The notes beneath the pieces were generated by a model that ran no database searches, was not told the origin of the DNA, and worked only from the letters and a program-made list of their open reading frames with translations. A program made the translations under genes and the position numbers. Below, in pieces: positions 1 through 9,762 of a stretch of DNA of 64,000 nucleotides; within the stretch, counting starts at the first letter, position 1, and each line of letters starts with the position of its first letter. Source of the DNA: Phytophthora hibernalis (taxonomy: Eukaryota > Oomycota > Peronosporomycetes > Peronosporales > Peronosporaceae); assembly GCA_012656075.1 (NCBI GenBank), contig JAAKBF010000030.1:930001-994000 (forward strand), in the 5' to 3' direction.

Positions 1-226
1 CAGTAGGTTAGTTGGGTGCATCGGCATGTGGTGCAAACGATCGATGGTCGGACAGCAAGAAACTCACGATGAACAGACGAGTAGCATTTCAGCAGCACTT
101 CACCTTGACATCATTTTGTACATGTTTTAGTATTGTCAATAGTATACTACATGTATAAGTAAGTACTATTCACAATCAACCAATCACAGCCTCGTATTTT
201 CCTCCATACAAACATAATTCCACTTT

Positions 227-1567
227 ATGATGGAGTTCTACCCAGAAGATGCGTCGAGTACTGCCGACGCCGCCGCTTGTGCTGCGCTCTTCGCCGGTCA
301 CACGGTGATCCTGGTAGGTTAATTTTCTTCTCCAGATCCCGTAGCTTCTCCTCATCCAAGTTGCACCTCCACCCTCCCCGTATCCACGCCGCAATCTCCT
401 TACAAAGTTGTGTATCATTGTTGGTAGCCGGCCGTCTCGAACGCGAATCTGGGCCAACTGACGCTCGATCTGCTGATCAACACGCTGCTGCAGAATGGAG
501 AATCCTTTGTACGTGGAACGCTGCCTTCAGTCGCGCTGTTCCGGCCCAAATCCACCCAGTAAAAGGCTAAAACCTGACCAAAACCTCCTTCTGGACCTGA
601 ATCAGGACGTGCAGCTCACGCGCGTGGGCCATTTGCTCAGCGAATCGGCTCCCCATCGCTGGTGGTGCCGCATTCGCCACGCAGCAGCCGCAGTCGCTGT
701 GTCTCAATCTGGAGGGTGCGTGGCTGCAATGTGTGGACTGCTAGGGGGCTCTGAGCTGACATTTTAGCCATTTGCAGTGTACCAGAGCAAGGAGAAGAAG
801 ATCACCATCATCCAGCAACGGGCTCCAGTTCTGTCGGTACGAGGTTGACTTAGGGATCAGTTTGCTGGGCCTGCTGGACTGAAAGAGTTGCTACTCTCGC
901 GTATGTTGTAGGGGCGAACTCATGCCTTTATCCGGGAGTTGGTGGACTGGGCGGTGAGCAGCAAGGTGGCAACGCTCGGAGTGGTGGCTGGATGCGACGA
1001 CATGATGCGTCACGATCCCAACATGATGAGGTGGGATCGAGAAGTTGGTATCTTGGTGTGCGAATGCCTACTGACGGATGATTGTTTTTTTGCAGTCGCC
1101 CGATCCGAACCATGTTCTCGGCTGATGCTGCCCAACTGGACGAAGCCTTTTTGAGTCGTTTCGAGGGCCTAACAACCTCTGCCGAGGGGGCTGAAGAGGT
1201 GTCGGAGACGCCTTCTTCGTCTGCTGACCAGTGGGCGCCGATCCGCGGTGCTGGCCTCGCTCCTTTGCTGCATGCGCAGTGCGATGAGCAGAAGTTGCCG
1301 TTCATCGCGTGGGTGATGCCGTGTGCCGAGGGCAACAATGTTCCCGACGCTGCGGCTTTGGCTACGCAGCTTTTCCGATCTCTGCGTATTCTACCCAAGC
1401 AACTGGCCGCTGATCCAGAAGCGGTGCCCCACTCGGCGCCTCCGATGCTTCCGTTTGCATTCCCGCCATCATGGAACCAGCTTTTGGACGGGGTCCTGAT
1501 GTGTCGCTGTACCTCTAATAGAGATGATGCTGACTGCTTCGCGTGTCCCGGAATACTTTCTGATTAA
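227..1567 (+). CDS. PSMG2: Proteasome assembly chaperone 2 (PSMG2/PAC2-like), six exons
   Basis: PSMG2 pairs with PSMG1 to guide assembly of the 20S proteasome alpha ring in the cytosol. I read six exons: 227-313, 428-508, 606-715, 778-836, 912-1030 and 1096 to the stop, all with GT-AG borders. The N-terminal core reads VILPAVSNANLGQLTLDLLI, which aligns with the LMPAVSVGNVGQLAMDL core of animal PSMG2. VYQSKEKKITIIQQRAP matches the central beta strands, and the C-terminus ends in the family's PPSW motif. Two frame breaks are present. One is near 654, between TRVGHLLSES and LPIAGG. The other is near 1486 (cttttgg, one T short), where the alternative frame would stop at 1516-1518. The product would be about 290 residues, close to the family length. 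The family assignment is from recalled alignment, not a search. Confidence 0.8.
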
Positions 1568-1740
1568 TGCGCCGCAGATAGTTCAATGTGTATTAACTGT
1601 GTTGATGTGAAGCAGAAAAATAGTTTGGGGGTTCCACGCACAGCTTTTTCTCGGTTGAGACGCGTCACGAGCATCGCGGCGATGGCTAACGATGCGAATG
1701 CTTCATCGATAGACCCCTAGCAATTAACTCAGGTCGCAGG

Positions 1741-4700
1741 ATGTCGGTTGAGGTCGAGCCACACGTACATGTACCGGTAGAATTCGTTCCTGCACGGATT
1801 CAGAAGCTGGCCACTGCGTCTCTTGCTTCTGCTGTCAGTCCTTCAAGATCTACACAAGCGCTGCAAGCAGAAATGTAAGTATCTTTGCTGCAGACTTGAT
1901 GGCGTCCATTTTCCCAGCTTACTCTTGGCTATTACTTGTATTGGCAGACTCGAGTTAGCAAGAGCGCTGGAGCAAGTGGACGTGCAGCGAAATAAATTGC
2001 TAAGCAAAAACACAAGTCAACCTTCGGTGCGTCTCAAGCCTTTGGGTCCTTCTAACGTTAAGCACGAGAAGCAAAACCCATCCGCGAACAACGGTGGGTA
2101 TGCCGAAGCTGTATTGTTTCAAGTGCTCTGTCTAACGTGATGCCAGCAATCAGGTTGCGACTCGTTGACAGATCTGATACTCTGCGACTGCGGTGAAGAA
2201 ATACGACCTGCAGACGAGAGATTCCACCGGCAGCTTAAATGCTCTCTTAGACTCATTCGTTGCATTCGACCTGGATGCACGCAATTGTTTCAAGCTTCGA
2301 ACCGCGATCTTCATGAGCAAAGTGATTGCCATTTCACCCGACACACGAGAAAACTGCTTCGTGATCGAGACGACGGAGATACCCCAGTTGAGTGTGAGTT
2401 ATGCCATGAAACGCGCTTCATCATCAGAAAGCGCTACTTGCAAAGCCATCAGCTATACATGTGCGTGAAGCGTCAAGTACCATGCCGCTTTGCTGAGTGG
2501 GGCTGTGAGATGAAGTTCCCACAGGAGGAGCACGAAGTTCATGAAGCAAAGGAATGCGTCGTGGCTAAGCGACGAAGACTCATCGCCGCCGACGCTCTCC
2601 TGGTGAATGAGAAAATCGTGTGTGACTGGTGCCAGCAAACGGTTAAGAAACGCAAACTGCTTGATCATCAGGAAGACGAGTGCCCGGAACGCGAGCGACC
2701 ATGTCCGAATGCTGTGAATGGCTGCAAGGAGTGGGTTCCAGTAGGAAAATTGACGAACATGTTCGTACTGACTGCATCGTGACGGTTGAACGGAATACGC
2801 TTGCGGCGAGAGCTCATGAAAAGAACTCACCCGTGGCGTGCCCGGAGTGTGGAGTCGTGGTTCGACTTCGATATCTCGATCGCCATTTTCGAGACGAGTG
2901 TGTCAGTCGCGTTGTGCCTTGCAAGAATGCTGCTCATGGTTGCAAAGCTCGTCTCCGATGGCGAGATCGCCACTTGCACGAAGACTTTGTGTCTCTCTCA
3001 AAGGACCGCAGCATGCTTCAGTTCAAAACTGGAGGCAACGCGTACATTGCGATCAACAACAGCAAGAGCCAAGCTTCGTCGCAATCGTCGTGGGATCTGG
3101 CGCCACCTTGGACAGCAGAGTACTACGTCTGGATGGTGGATGCCGGGGAAGAAATTTTGTTGCTTCACAAAAGCAGTTTGGAGTTTATGGAGACAGTTGT
3201 TATCAGCACACGGGAGAATGAGCAGTGGCAAGCAAAGTCCGATGCCTGTAAGAAGAAACTTAAGGAGTTGAAGCAGAAGCGCAAACGTAAAACCCATGAC
3301 AAAGCGCAAGGAACGCACCTCTCGGGTGAGGACCTGTCGAATGCAGCCAAACAGTTGGCGGAAGTCTTCAATAGCGCCGAAAACGGGTTGCTAGCAACTC
3401 GGAAGGAGATCGCATTGGCTCGAGGCTGGATTGAGGCCAACATTGTCGAGGCTAAACGAATTCTGGACACTGATGTGGCGGACAAAGAAGCCAAGGAGGC
3501 ATTATTCACCGCCATCGCCGATCAAACTGCGCAGTTTTTGCAGGAAAGAATGCTGCTAGTGCAATTGTTGCCTGAGATTGGTCGTGCACCGCTAAGCGAC
3601 TTAGAGGTTTGGGCGAAACAATTCTCATCTGGCAGTCCGAGCAAGGAGCAAAAAGCAGAGCGTCAACGGAAAGCTGCAGAGCAGAGTAAACTGCTGAAGA
3701 AGCGCAACGAGTTCCAGGTCTCGTTGGAAACGCTGGATCCTGACGATCCAGATACTTCACGGTTGCAACGGCGATACGAGCGTGAAATCGCTAATGTGGA
3801 CGCAAAATTGGCGCTGGTGTCCGAGAGCAAGCCGACGCAGCTCCTGGAGCGCTGCGGACGCCACATTATCGCGTCGTCGACGAAGAATGTTATCTCCTGG
3901 TCGCCGGGTCCAAAGGCGAGATCATGTTTTATCGCCCGTCAGGAGCCAAGGTGGCGCGAGACGTGAACTTTCAAGTCCGACTAGAGCGCAACCGCTGGAA
4001 CCACGTCGTGTTCTCGGCCGGAGCGAAAGAGCTCAGCCTCTTTCTCAACGGCGAGCTCAAGAACGTCCGTCGCGGGGTGTTCGACCTGCCCATGAATCGA
4101 ATCGGCTCCACGGAGCAGTCCGAGTCGTTCCAGGGCTTCATCCACGAAGTGCGCTACTGGAAGGAGAGCCGCACCATCCAGCAGATTCAGCAGACCGCTG
4201 CGTGTATCCTGCAGGTCGCCAAATGCAAAAGTTTGCTTGGCTACTGGACGTTCGAGGAAGGCCTGGGCGACCTGGTGGACGATATGTCGTTGATGCTACC
4301 TCGCTCTGCGTGCTTGGACACGGACTGGGTCACGTACGACACGCCAGAGGTGCGCAAACGCTTCGGCCTTCCTCCGACGCCATCTCTTCGCGACCAAACG
4401 TGCTGCGTCGTGAACCAGAAGCTGAAACTACTGGCACAACGCGCGCGCGACCGAGAGATGGATGCGGTGCCGTGTCGTCAACACTGTGAGCAAGTGGTCG
4501 CGTCTCGCCATCTCGAGCGCCACCACCGGACCGAGTGCGTGCACCGCATGGTGGTGTGCAAGGAGGTCGGCTGCGAGCAAGTGATCCGCTTCAGCGACGA
4601 GACCGAGCACCTGAACACCAAGTGCGAGCGCCACTTGCTGCGGGAGGAACTCGTACGGCGGTTCTACGACAAGCGCGAACTGGTCGAGTGCGTCTTAAAC

Positions 4701-4925
4701 TGCCCTGAGCTGGTGCAGAGGCGCTTGTTGAAGTTGCACTGTAACAAAGAGTGCGTCAACCGACTGATAACGTGTCCGTGGGATGACTGCAAACAGACGA
4801 TCGTTTCCAAGATGCTGAGTGTCCACCTGGGCAGAGACTGTCTCAGCAAGATTAAAGAATTTCAAAGGACAATGGTGGACAGAGCCAGACAAAGACAAAG
4901 GAACAAAGACGAGAGCATGACGTGA
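1741..4925 (+). CDS. TRAF-type zinc-finger protein with LamG/ConA-like domain split by a coiled coil
   Basis: Exons are 1741-1874, 1948-2093 and 2154-4925. After a short helical N-terminus come several Cys/His-rich TRAF-type fingers (for example ILCDCGEE, VECELCHETR, KIVCDWCQQT, VACPECGVVV with spaced H and C ligands). A ConA/LamG-like beta-sandwich follows. Its first strands (GNAYIAINNS, WTAEYYVWMVDAG) are separated from the rest (YLLVAGSKGEIMFYRP, RNRWNHVVFSAG, LFLNGELKNV, FIHEVRYW) by roughly 200 residues of Lys/Glu/Ala-rich coiled coil. More TRAF fingers (VPCRQHCEQVV, CKEVGCEQVI, CPWDDCKQTI) close the protein. Two frame breaks, near 2745 (after an A run) and in 3840-3885, each fit one missing base. 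The role is unknown; TRAF-type fingers usually mediate protein contacts. The 3' end lies 60 bp from the convergent RPS13 gene. Confidence 0.75.
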
Positions 4926-4985
4926 TCATCCAGCAATTTGTATTGCGGTAACGCTTAGCAAGAAGCTTTTCGCAAAGATGCAGGC

Positions 4986-5638
4986 TTAAGCCACCAGGGT
5001 AGAGGCCGTGGCCGACTCGTACTTCCAGTTGGGCGAGAGCTTACGGTTCTTGCGGTAGTAACGAGCGAGACGGTGGATACGCGACTCGATCAGAATGAGG
5101 CGGAACTTGGAGTCCTTGTCCTGACGGTTACGCTCCAGGTGTTTGCGGACAGCCACAGCCTTCTTGATGAGCATGTACAGGTCCTCCGGCAGCTCGGGGG
5201 CGAGGCCTGATTGGTCGAAAAGAATACCCGCGTACCCCACGTCAACACGGAGAGGCAGAGCCATCGGATCCGTCAGCGTCAGGTGATACCGAGCAAAAAG
5301 GCACGCCAAAAAAGAACAGAGTACGTCAGCGAAGTGAAAAAAATGAATTGCGACCAGGCTGTGATTCATCCTGTGCAGGACGGAATGTAAATTTGCGACA
5401 CGCACCGTTCTTCTTGAGAAGACGCAGCACCTTGGAGCCAGTCACGCTCTTGACCTGGGCAATGCCGTGCGAGTCACGCAGGATGACGCCGATCTGCGAA
5501 GGGGTCAGGCCCTTCTTGGCGAACTTGCAGATGTGGTCCTCCACGTCCTCGGACGAGACCTTGAGCCACGAAGGCGGCGAGCGCTTGTACGGGCGAGCCG
5601 ACTTGCTCATACCCTTGCCGTGAGTGCATGCGACCCAT
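4986..5638 (-). CDS. RPS13: 40S ribosomal protein S13 (uS15), two exons
   Basis: A small-subunit ribosomal protein. Exon 1 is 5638-5406 and exon 2 is 5206-4986, with a 199-bp GT-AG intron whose borders rejoin LLKKNG and LAPELPEDLY exactly as in S13 of other eukaryotes. The motifs LAKKGLTPSQIGVILRDSHG-type (here FAKKGLTPSQIGVILRDSHG), LIKKAVAVRKHLERNR and FRLILIESRIHRLARYY are diagnostic. The start at 5638 gives the conserved MGRMHS opening. Immediately after it the frame breaks (TCA C GGC AAG), most simply by loss of two bases of a proline codon near 5620. In an essential single-domain ribosomal protein this is almost certainly an assembly error. Expected length is about 151 residues. Confidence 0.95.
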
Positions 5639-5865
5639 GGTGACTGGATGGAGTGCTTTGACTTGCTGGAGAGGAGATCAAAGAGTGAGGCGCCCTAACG
5701 AATTGTCGGGAGACGACAGGACCGCCCCAGCCAACCAACGGCAGGACACAGGCCGCCCGTCTATTGGCTGAAAGCAGTATGCGATATGATAGGACGACCG
5801 CCGATTGGGTGAAATGATGAATTGCTGCATGAGGTATGATGGGATGTAGCCATTTACAATAACTG
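5639..5865. promoter_or_regulatory. Divergent promoter between RPS13 and the gene at 5866
   Basis: These 227 bp separate two divergent start codons. On the minus strand, 5690-5680 reads CCTCACTCTTT, an acceptable oomycete initiator (TCA-Y-T-Y-Y type) about 40-50 bp before the RPS13 start. Several ATTGG/CCAAT-type boxes lie around 5727-5735, 5762-5770 and 5803-5812. Function is inferred from position and motifs only. Confidence 0.5.
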
Positions 5866-6399
5866 ATGGGCAGCGACGACGAAGGCGTGGCCTTCCAGGC
5901 GAATGCACTGGACGTCGTAGGCTCCTGGTTATTAGGTGGTGACGACCAGGAGCAGGATGAGACGCAACAGGATGTGGCGCAGACGCAGCGCCGTCCTGTG
6001 ACGCTGTACCGTCCCTCGTCCGCCGCCAAGAGTCTGCCGAGTCTCACGAGACCTACCGCTGGCAATACGGAGTCGACGCTGACGGAGCAGGAGCGAGAGA
6101 TGAAGCGCAAATTGTTGCGCAAACCTCGCGGCAGTCGCGCGGAGGAGGCGGCCAAGGCGGAGAAGGAGGAACAGGAGGCACAGGACGAGGCGCAGGACGA
6201 GGAGGAGCAGGAGCTCGTGCGCTACAAGACGCAGGTGGCCAAGGACGACAAGAAGCGCAAACGCACAGCGCAGGACGAACTGGTGGACAAACTGCGGGAG
6301 GAGGCGGCCAAGAAGAAGGCCAAGAACCTCAAGAGGAAGCTGCAGCTGCAGCGCAAGAAGCAGCAGCAGCGAGAGCAGAACGGCGTCACTGCTAATTGA
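5866..6399 (+). CDS. Small charged coiled-coil protein, unknown function
   Basis: An intact single-exon frame of 177 residues starting at an ATG. The N-terminus is acidic and carries a short conserved-looking hydrophobic patch (ALDVVGSWLLGG, about residues 14-25). From residue 75 the protein becomes almost entirely Glu/Lys/Arg/Gln, predicting a long helix or coiled coil, and ends in a basic Gln-rich tail (KRKLQLQRKKQQQ) that could serve as a nuclear or nucleolar signal. I do not recognise the family. The overall layout resembles small eukaryotic ribosome-biogenesis or RNA-associated proteins, but that is only a guess. It shares the 227-bp divergent promoter with RPS13. Confidence 0.7.
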   Translation: MGSDDEGVAFQANALDVVGSWLLGGDDQEQDETQQDVAQTQRRPVTLYRPSSAAKSLPSLTRPTAGNTESTLTEQEREMKRKLLRKPRGSRAEEAAKAEKEEQEAQDEAQDEEEQELVRYKTQVAKDDKKRKRTAQDELVDKLREEAAKKKAKNLKRKLQLQRKKQQQREQNGVTAN

Positions 6400-6824
6400 T
6401 AGAGGACGGATGGACTGGAGTGTAACTTAACGAGGAGATAGTTTTGTCAAGGTGTTGGTGGATGTTGCGCCGACATGTTGAGGGTGCATTCCTTAACAAA
6501 GCCGAGCTGCTGCTCAGCGGCGAGGAGACTACTTGTACTCAATCAGCAGTTCACTACTGGTACTCTTTATGGACAACAACTTGTACTTTTCACATCGACT
6601 CTGTGGGTTTCCTGGTGGCTTCGTCCAGGCAAGTTGAAGCGAACTTTCCTTTTTGCTGTGCAGCGATTGGGTCATTTCCACCAATCACCGCAACACATGT
6701 CATGCCACAACTTCGACGACCATCACTCGCATGGCTTCAAATAGTGTTCCAGTAGCTCCACCGGTCATCGACTTCTTCACTTTCCAATCCACCCCCAAAC
6801 CAACACTTCAGCCTCCAATCCACC
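6400..6824. other. Intergenic region upstream of ARF
   Basis: No supported gene in these 425 bp. Short open frames on both strands show no recognisable protein and lack family motifs. The last 50 bp contain the ARF core promoter listed separately. Confidence 0.5.
6776..6785 (+). promoter_or_regulatory. Oomycete-type initiator of the ARF gene
   Basis: TTCACTTTCC lies about 40 bp before the ARF start codon and fits the oomycete Inr (TCAYTYY). It is followed by a C-rich, TATA-less leader. Assignment is by motif and position. Confidence 0.45.
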
Positions 6825-7395
6825 ATGGGCAACCTGTTCTCCTTCTCGCTCGAAGCAATCTACGACAGTGTAGCCTCGTACTTTGGCGACCGCGAGTCGC
6901 ATTATGATCATCGGTCTGGACGCCGCGGGCAAGACCACGATGCTCTACAAAATCAAGCTGGGCAACCTGATTACTGCCATCCCGACCATCGGCTTCAATG
7001 TCGAGACCTTCCAGTACAAGAACGTCAAGTTCACGGCCTGGGACATCGGGGGCCAGGAGAAGATCCGCTCGCTCTGGCAGCACTATCTGTACAACAACGA
7101 CGCCGTCATATTCGTCGTGGACGCCTCCGACACCGAGCGGATCGATGAGGCCAAGCAGGCTCTGCACCTGATCTTCGAATCAGAAGAGCTGGCCGACGCC
7201 AAGCTGCTGGTGTACGCCAACAAGCAGGACCAGCCTGGTGCATTGTCAGCAGACGAGCTCCGAGAGAGGATGGAGCTGTCGGAGGTGACCAAGAACCCCA
7301 CGCACGTGCAGCCCTGCGTTGCAACGACCGGAGACGGACTATTCGAAGGCATCGACTGGCTGAGCGCGGCTGTCACGGGTCAGCTCTCCTCGTAG
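6825..7395 (+). CDS. ADP-ribosylation factor (ARF-family small GTPase)
   Basis: A membrane-traffic GTPase acting on Golgi or endosomal membranes. It begins MGNLFSFSL; Gly2 fits N-myristoylation, as in ARF/ARL proteins. The guanine-nucleotide motifs are all visible: P-loop GLDAAGKTT, switch I IPTIGFNVET, switch II WDIGGQEKIR, and NKQD. The end (ATTGDGLFEGIDWL) is the ARF G5 and last helix. The frame breaks near 6893 between FGDRE and RIMIIGLDAAGK; loss of two bases restores the usual spacing. Expected length is about 190 residues. The NKQDQPGA stretch departs slightly from ARF1 (NKQDLPNA), so it may be a divergent ARF or ARL rather than ARF1 itself. Single exon. Confidence 0.9.
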
Positions 7396-7689
7396 GCTAC
7401 GAACTGCCTCTTGTCTTCATCGTAATGATCCGAAGCACGTACGTATCCTCTGCATCTTACATTTGTAGCAGTAAGTAACACAAGCAAATTAAACATCTCT
7501 TCTTGGGCTTATTGTGGTCTACCAATACTTCAGTACAAATAAGAGGAGGTTGAAGTTGTACTGTGTCATCTTTGCTAAGTACGATGTGACATTTCCTTAC
7601 AAATATCAAGTATAAAAAACGGTCGATCATTAGGTGTATGCTAACCGTCACAATAATCTCCGACATCACTTTGCCATTTGCAGCTTACA

Positions 7690-9589
7690 ATGAGTGCGCG
7701 TACGGACGAGCAGTGGCTGGCCGAGGCCCAGCAGTGGGAGGAATGGGACGTGAACGCCGGCACCAAGACGCAAGTGCAGCAGCTGGTGGCGGCCAAGGAC
7801 ATTTCCGTCTCCGCGAACTCTTCGGCAGTCGCGTAGCCTTCGGGACCGCCGGCCTGCGTGCCGTCATGGGTCCTGGGCCTGCAGCCATGAACGACCTGGT
7901 GGTAATTCAGGCAGCTCAGGGCATCTGCAAGTACCTGACGACACAGTTCGGAGCTCGTGCCAAGTCTATGGGCGTGGCACTGGGCTACGACCACCGACAG
8001 CAGGGGACGCTGAGCTCCAAGCGGTTCGCAGAGCTCACGGCCGCCGTGTGCGTGCACTACGGTATCAAAGTGTTTCTCTACGAGGGATTCGTGGCCACGC
8101 CGCTAGTGGTGAGTTGTGAGAAATTAGGATACAGTTCTTGTCATGTCTGACAAGTTTTTGTTTTCCTCTGTTGTTTGCAGCCCTTTTGCATCGAGCAGAA
8201 GGGCTGTGCGGCAGGTGTCATGGTCACGGCCTCGCACAACCCCAAGGAAGACAATGGCTACAAGGTGTATTGGAGCAACGGCAGCCAGATCATCCCGCCT
8301 CATGACGAGGGCATTGCCAACGAGATCCTGGCCAATCTCGAGCCCTGGAGATTGTACGATGACTCACTGGAAACGCTGAAGACGGCATTCCCGACCATGG
8401 TGGAAAACCCCAGGGACGAGCTCACTGAGCGCTACTTTGAGCTGGCGCGAACAGGGCTGTGCCGGTTTCCTGAGGCCAATGCCAACACGACGCTCAAGAT
8501 CGCCTATACGGCCATGCACGGCGTGGGTCACGCCTTCACTAGCCGCTCCTTCGCAGCTTTCGGGCACAAGGCGTACGTTCCGGTGCAAGCTCAACTTCTG
8601 CCGGACCCGGAATTCCCCACGGTGGCTTTTCCCAACCCTGAGGAGGGCAAGGGAGCGCTTCAGCTTGCTATGGAGGCGGCCGACGCCAACGGAGCGAGGG
8701 TCATCCTGGCCAACGACCCGGATGCTGATCGTTTGGCTGTAGCAGAACGCGATCCTAGTGCTGCAGCTGGATGGCGCATTTTCACGGGCAATGAGATTGG
8801 CGTCCTGCTGGGATACTGGGAGCTAGAGCAGTACCTGCGACTGCACCCAGATTGTGACCGCAAGCAGCTTTACTTCATTGCCTCAACCGTGTCGTCGAAG
8901 ATGCTGCGTGCTGTGGCAAAGACCGAGGGTCTTAACTTTGAGGAGACTCTCACTGGTTTCAAGTGGATGGGCAACAAGACCGCGGAGCTACGTAAAGCAG
9001 GCAAGACCGTCTTGTTCAGTTTTGAGGAAGCCATTGGCTTCTGCGTCGGGACCTTGTGAAGGACAAGGATGGCGTGGTTGCTGCTGCTGTGTTTGCCGAG
9101 ATGGCCGTTCAGATCGAAGCCACCAAGCAACTGACGGTGGGCCAGCACCTCAACGCACTTTACGAGCGCTACGGCCACTTTGTGACGCAGAACCACTACG
9201 TCAAGTGTTACGACCCAGTCAAGATTCGTGCCATCTTCGAGCGGCTGCGCAACGGTGGAAAGTACTGGGAGAACTGCGGCGACTTCGCTATCACGCACCT
9301 GCGCGATCTCACCACTGGTTACGACAGCGCCCAGCCGGATAAGCGTGCAGTTCTCCCCGTGAGTAGCTCGACCGAGATGATCACCTACACTTTCGCCAAC
9401 GGATGCGTTGCAACGCTGCGTACAAGCGGAACCGAGCCCAAGCTCAAATACTACGTCGAACTCGCTGGTCGTGTGGGTCAGACTCGTGAGGAGGTGACCC
9501 AAGAGTTGAGGAAGCAGGTTGAGCAGATTGTGGAGCTGATGCTGCAGCCCAAGGAAAATGGTCTGGAACTTCCGTCTGCAGACAAGTAA
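7690..9589 (+). CDS. PGM2: Phosphoglucomutase 2 / phosphopentomutase
   Basis: An alpha-D-phosphohexomutase interconverting sugar 1- and 6-phosphates or pentose 1- and 5-phosphates in the cytosol. Exon 1 is 7690-8108 and exon 2 is 8181-9589; the 72-bp intron rejoins GFVATPLV and PFCIEQKG. The signatures are complete: FGTAGLRAVMG near the N-terminus, the phosphoserine loop TASHNPKEDNGYKVYW, metal loop DPDADR, sugar loop GFKWMGNK and FEEAIGF, and a C-terminal phosphate-binding RTSGTEPKLKYY. The sequence resembles the PGM2/PGM2L1 branch rather than PGM1. Two frame breaks, near 7801 and near 9051 (a G run), each fit one missing base; corrected length is about 609 residues, matching the family. It converges on the BCAS3-like gene with 173 bp between stops. 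Confidence 0.92.
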
Positions 9590-9762
9590 GTGTATCGGTT
9601 ACTAATGTACGTGTGATTGATAGCCGTTTGTTTGTTCTGTTGCTTTACTCGACCTCGTGGCTTGTTGTGATGATGTATATACTTCATTTTCTGGACTACC
9701 CTTGCGGGTGTTGGTTGATCTTGTGATTTTGTGTATGTGTGGAGGTCAGCTTCCGTGCGCAC

